Of a DNA stretch of 64,000 nt, positions 62,007 through 64,000 are shown piece after piece. This DNA is from Alphaproteobacteria bacterium (GTDB taxonomy: Bacteria; Pseudomonadota; Alphaproteobacteria; RF32; CAG-239). Under the pieces are notes generated by a model. That model worked only from the letters and a program-made list of their open reading frames with translations, did no database searches and was not told the origin of the DNA. Position numbers and translations under genes: made by a program. The DNA lies in assembly GCA_015062305.1 (NCBI GenBank), contig SUUX01000004.1, positions 1 through 64,000 on the forward strand, in the 5' to 3' direction. Positions within the stretch are counted from its first letter, which is position 1. The number at the start of each line of letters is the position of its first letter.

Positions 62007-62875
62007 CTTGTCTCACCACTGCTTACATTATCACCATCACTCAACACACCCTCTAAACCATAGTTCACCAGCTTTATATACTCAAGCTGTTCTAAAGAAC
62101 TAAATGGTTTAACAGCAATCTCTGTCTTGCTAACACTAACCACTTTACCAATAGGCAAACCTGCCGGAAAAACTCCTGCCACACCAGATGTCACTATTCT
62201 ATCACCAATATTTATCTTAGCATCCAAAGGGATAAACACCAACTTCGGCATTGTAGAGTTATCTCCGCTCAAAATTCCTCTAACTCTGGTATCTTCAACC
62301 ATTACGGGAATTTTAGAGTTAATGTCTGTTACCAAGATAACCTTAACATAATTATTGGCAACCTTATCAACTCTTCCCACCACTCCCTTATCAGCCAAGG
62401 CAACTTGTCCCTTCTTCACATTTTCATCGCCGGTATATGCAATCATAGAATGAGAAAAAGCATCGCCTTCTTCCGCAATCACTCTGGCCGTAACAAAAGT
62501 AGATTCCGGAGGAGTTACATAGTTCAACAAGTCTGCCATCAACTTGTTTTCCACCTCCAGCGAGCGAAACTTGTCATATATGGTATTCAGTCGCCTGTTT
62601 TCTTCTCTGAGTTTAATATTATCTTTGTGAATTTGTCGCAAATCACTAAAATAATCATAGCCCTTTGCAATCATTCTTGCTGGCACCACCAACAAATCTA
62701 TCAACGGCGAAAGCACACCCGTAGCCACTCCAGATGTCTTATCCATCACCACAGTATCGGTCTTATTCACCAACATCAACGCAAAAGCCGTCAAAAACAA
62801 AATAACCAGCGCAAACTTCTTGGCAAGCAACCTAATTTGACTCAAATGTAAAAATAAACTTCTGCGTCGCTTCAT
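62003..62875 (-). CDS. mreC: Rod-shape protein MreC
   Basis: The 290-residue bitopic protein has an N-terminal basic stretch, one membrane segment (FALVILFLTAFALMLVN), a coiled coil (DNIKLREENRRLNTIYDKF) and the beta-barrel MreC core (GVVGRVDKVANNYVKVILVTD, IGDRIVTSGVAGVFPAGLPI). It bridges MreB, MreD, PBP2 and RodA in the periplasm. Confidence 0.92.
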   Translation of the reverse strand: MKRRRSLFLHLSQIRLLAKKFALVILFLTAFALMLVNKTDTVVMDKTSGVATGVLSPLIDLLVVPARMIAKGYDYFSDLRQIHKDNIKLREENRRLNTIYDKFRSLEVENKLMADLLNYVTPPESTFVTARVIAEEGDAFSHSMIAYTGDENVKKGQVALADKGVVGRVDKVANNYVKVILVTDINSKIPVMVEDTRVRGILSGDNSTMPKLVFIPLDAKINIGDRIVTSGVAGVFPAGLPIGKVVSVSKTEIAVKPFSSLEQLEYIKLVNYGLEGVLSDGDNVSSGETR

Positions 62876-62911
62876 AAAAAGTTCTCACAACTAACAACAA
62901 CCTTTACAATG

Positions 62912-62946
62912 ACGAAAATTTCGCAGCATCGCTACAAAATTTTCGC
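62912..62946 (-). terminator. Hairpin between mreB and mreC
   Basis: CGAAAATTT pairs with AAATTTTCG around a 15-nt GC-containing loop. It lies between the mreB stop and the mreC start. No U-run follows, so attenuation or mRNA processing is as likely as termination. Confidence 0.4.
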
Positions 62947-62972
62947 CATCATAAACAAAAAAACTAAAAGCT

Positions 62973-63998
<1,026 letters not shown>

Positions 63999-64000
63999 AA

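Overview
The window is AT-rich, densely coded bacterial chromosome and most likely comes from an alphaproteobacterium. The markers are GapR (DUF2312), a DUF1150 protein beside long-form HPF and PtsN, a DUF465 protein, a 41-residue L36, alphaproteobacterial-type flagellin ends, and the mreBCD-mrdA-rodA and TolB sets. Two [FeFe] hydrogenases, their maturase HydF and complete nucleoside-salvage genes suggest an anaerobic, fermentative, probably host-associated life. The lineage and habitat are inference.

Layout. 1-5 kb is an accessory island: a partial AAA ATPase, a frameshifted lectin-fold gene between direct repeats, an HD-domain gene, two orphans and three small lectin-like ORFs. 5.2-7.8 kb holds two tandem degenerate EAL proteins. 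7.9-12.9 kb is a five-gene [FeFe] hydrogenase operon: a sensory group C enzyme with PAS domain, its SpoIIE phosphatase, two thioredoxin-like [2Fe-2S] proteins and a group B hydrogenase. 13-17.4 kb has hpf-ptsN, DUF1150, an orphan histidine kinase, infA and a GalU-like enzyme. A giant AsmA protein is at 17.5-21.6 kb and a cdd-PNP-deoC-deoA operon at 21.7-24.9 kb. Two orphan helical proteins, tolB and ruvX follow. 31-40 kb carries csp, GNAT, lepA, deoB-pgeF, a DjlA-like protein, an amidase and ettA. 40-50 kb carries rpmJ, pyk, gapR, a split chromate transporter, pntAA-AB-B, hydF and a Kef-type antiporter. 50-56 kb has tRNA-Ser with a duplicated 3' end, ASCH and ROK proteins, tRNA-Gly, a TM2 protein, groESL, an ion channel and a prepilin peptidase. 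58.5-64 kb is rodA-mrdA-mreD-mreC-mreB.

The most striking content is a pair of about 690-residue flagellins (29.1-31.2 and 56.3-58.4 kb). Flagellin ends enclose a beta-helix-like segment and a C-type-lectin (DUF1566-like) domain. Across a 69-nt stretch of the lectin domain the copies differ at 23 bases in 15 of 23 codons. Twenty-two of these differences are at codon positions 1 or 2, 20 of 23 have A in one copy, and interspersed and flanking codons are identical. This is the expected footprint of adenine-directed mutagenesis by a diversity-generating retroelement (DGR). No reverse transcriptase or template repeat was seen here, so the retroelement would have to act from elsewhere. The frameshifted gene at 541-1024 ends in the same lectin signature and may be another target.

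How the parts fit. The hydrogenase operon looks like an H2-sensing and H2-metabolising unit served by HydF 34 kb away; HydE and HydG are not in the window. Transhydrogenase and pyruvate kinase fit redox and fermentative metabolism. Cdd, PNP, DeoC, DeoA and DeoB form a complete route from nucleosides to central carbon. The mre/mrd cluster, AsmA and TolB maintain a Gram-negative, rod-shaped envelope.
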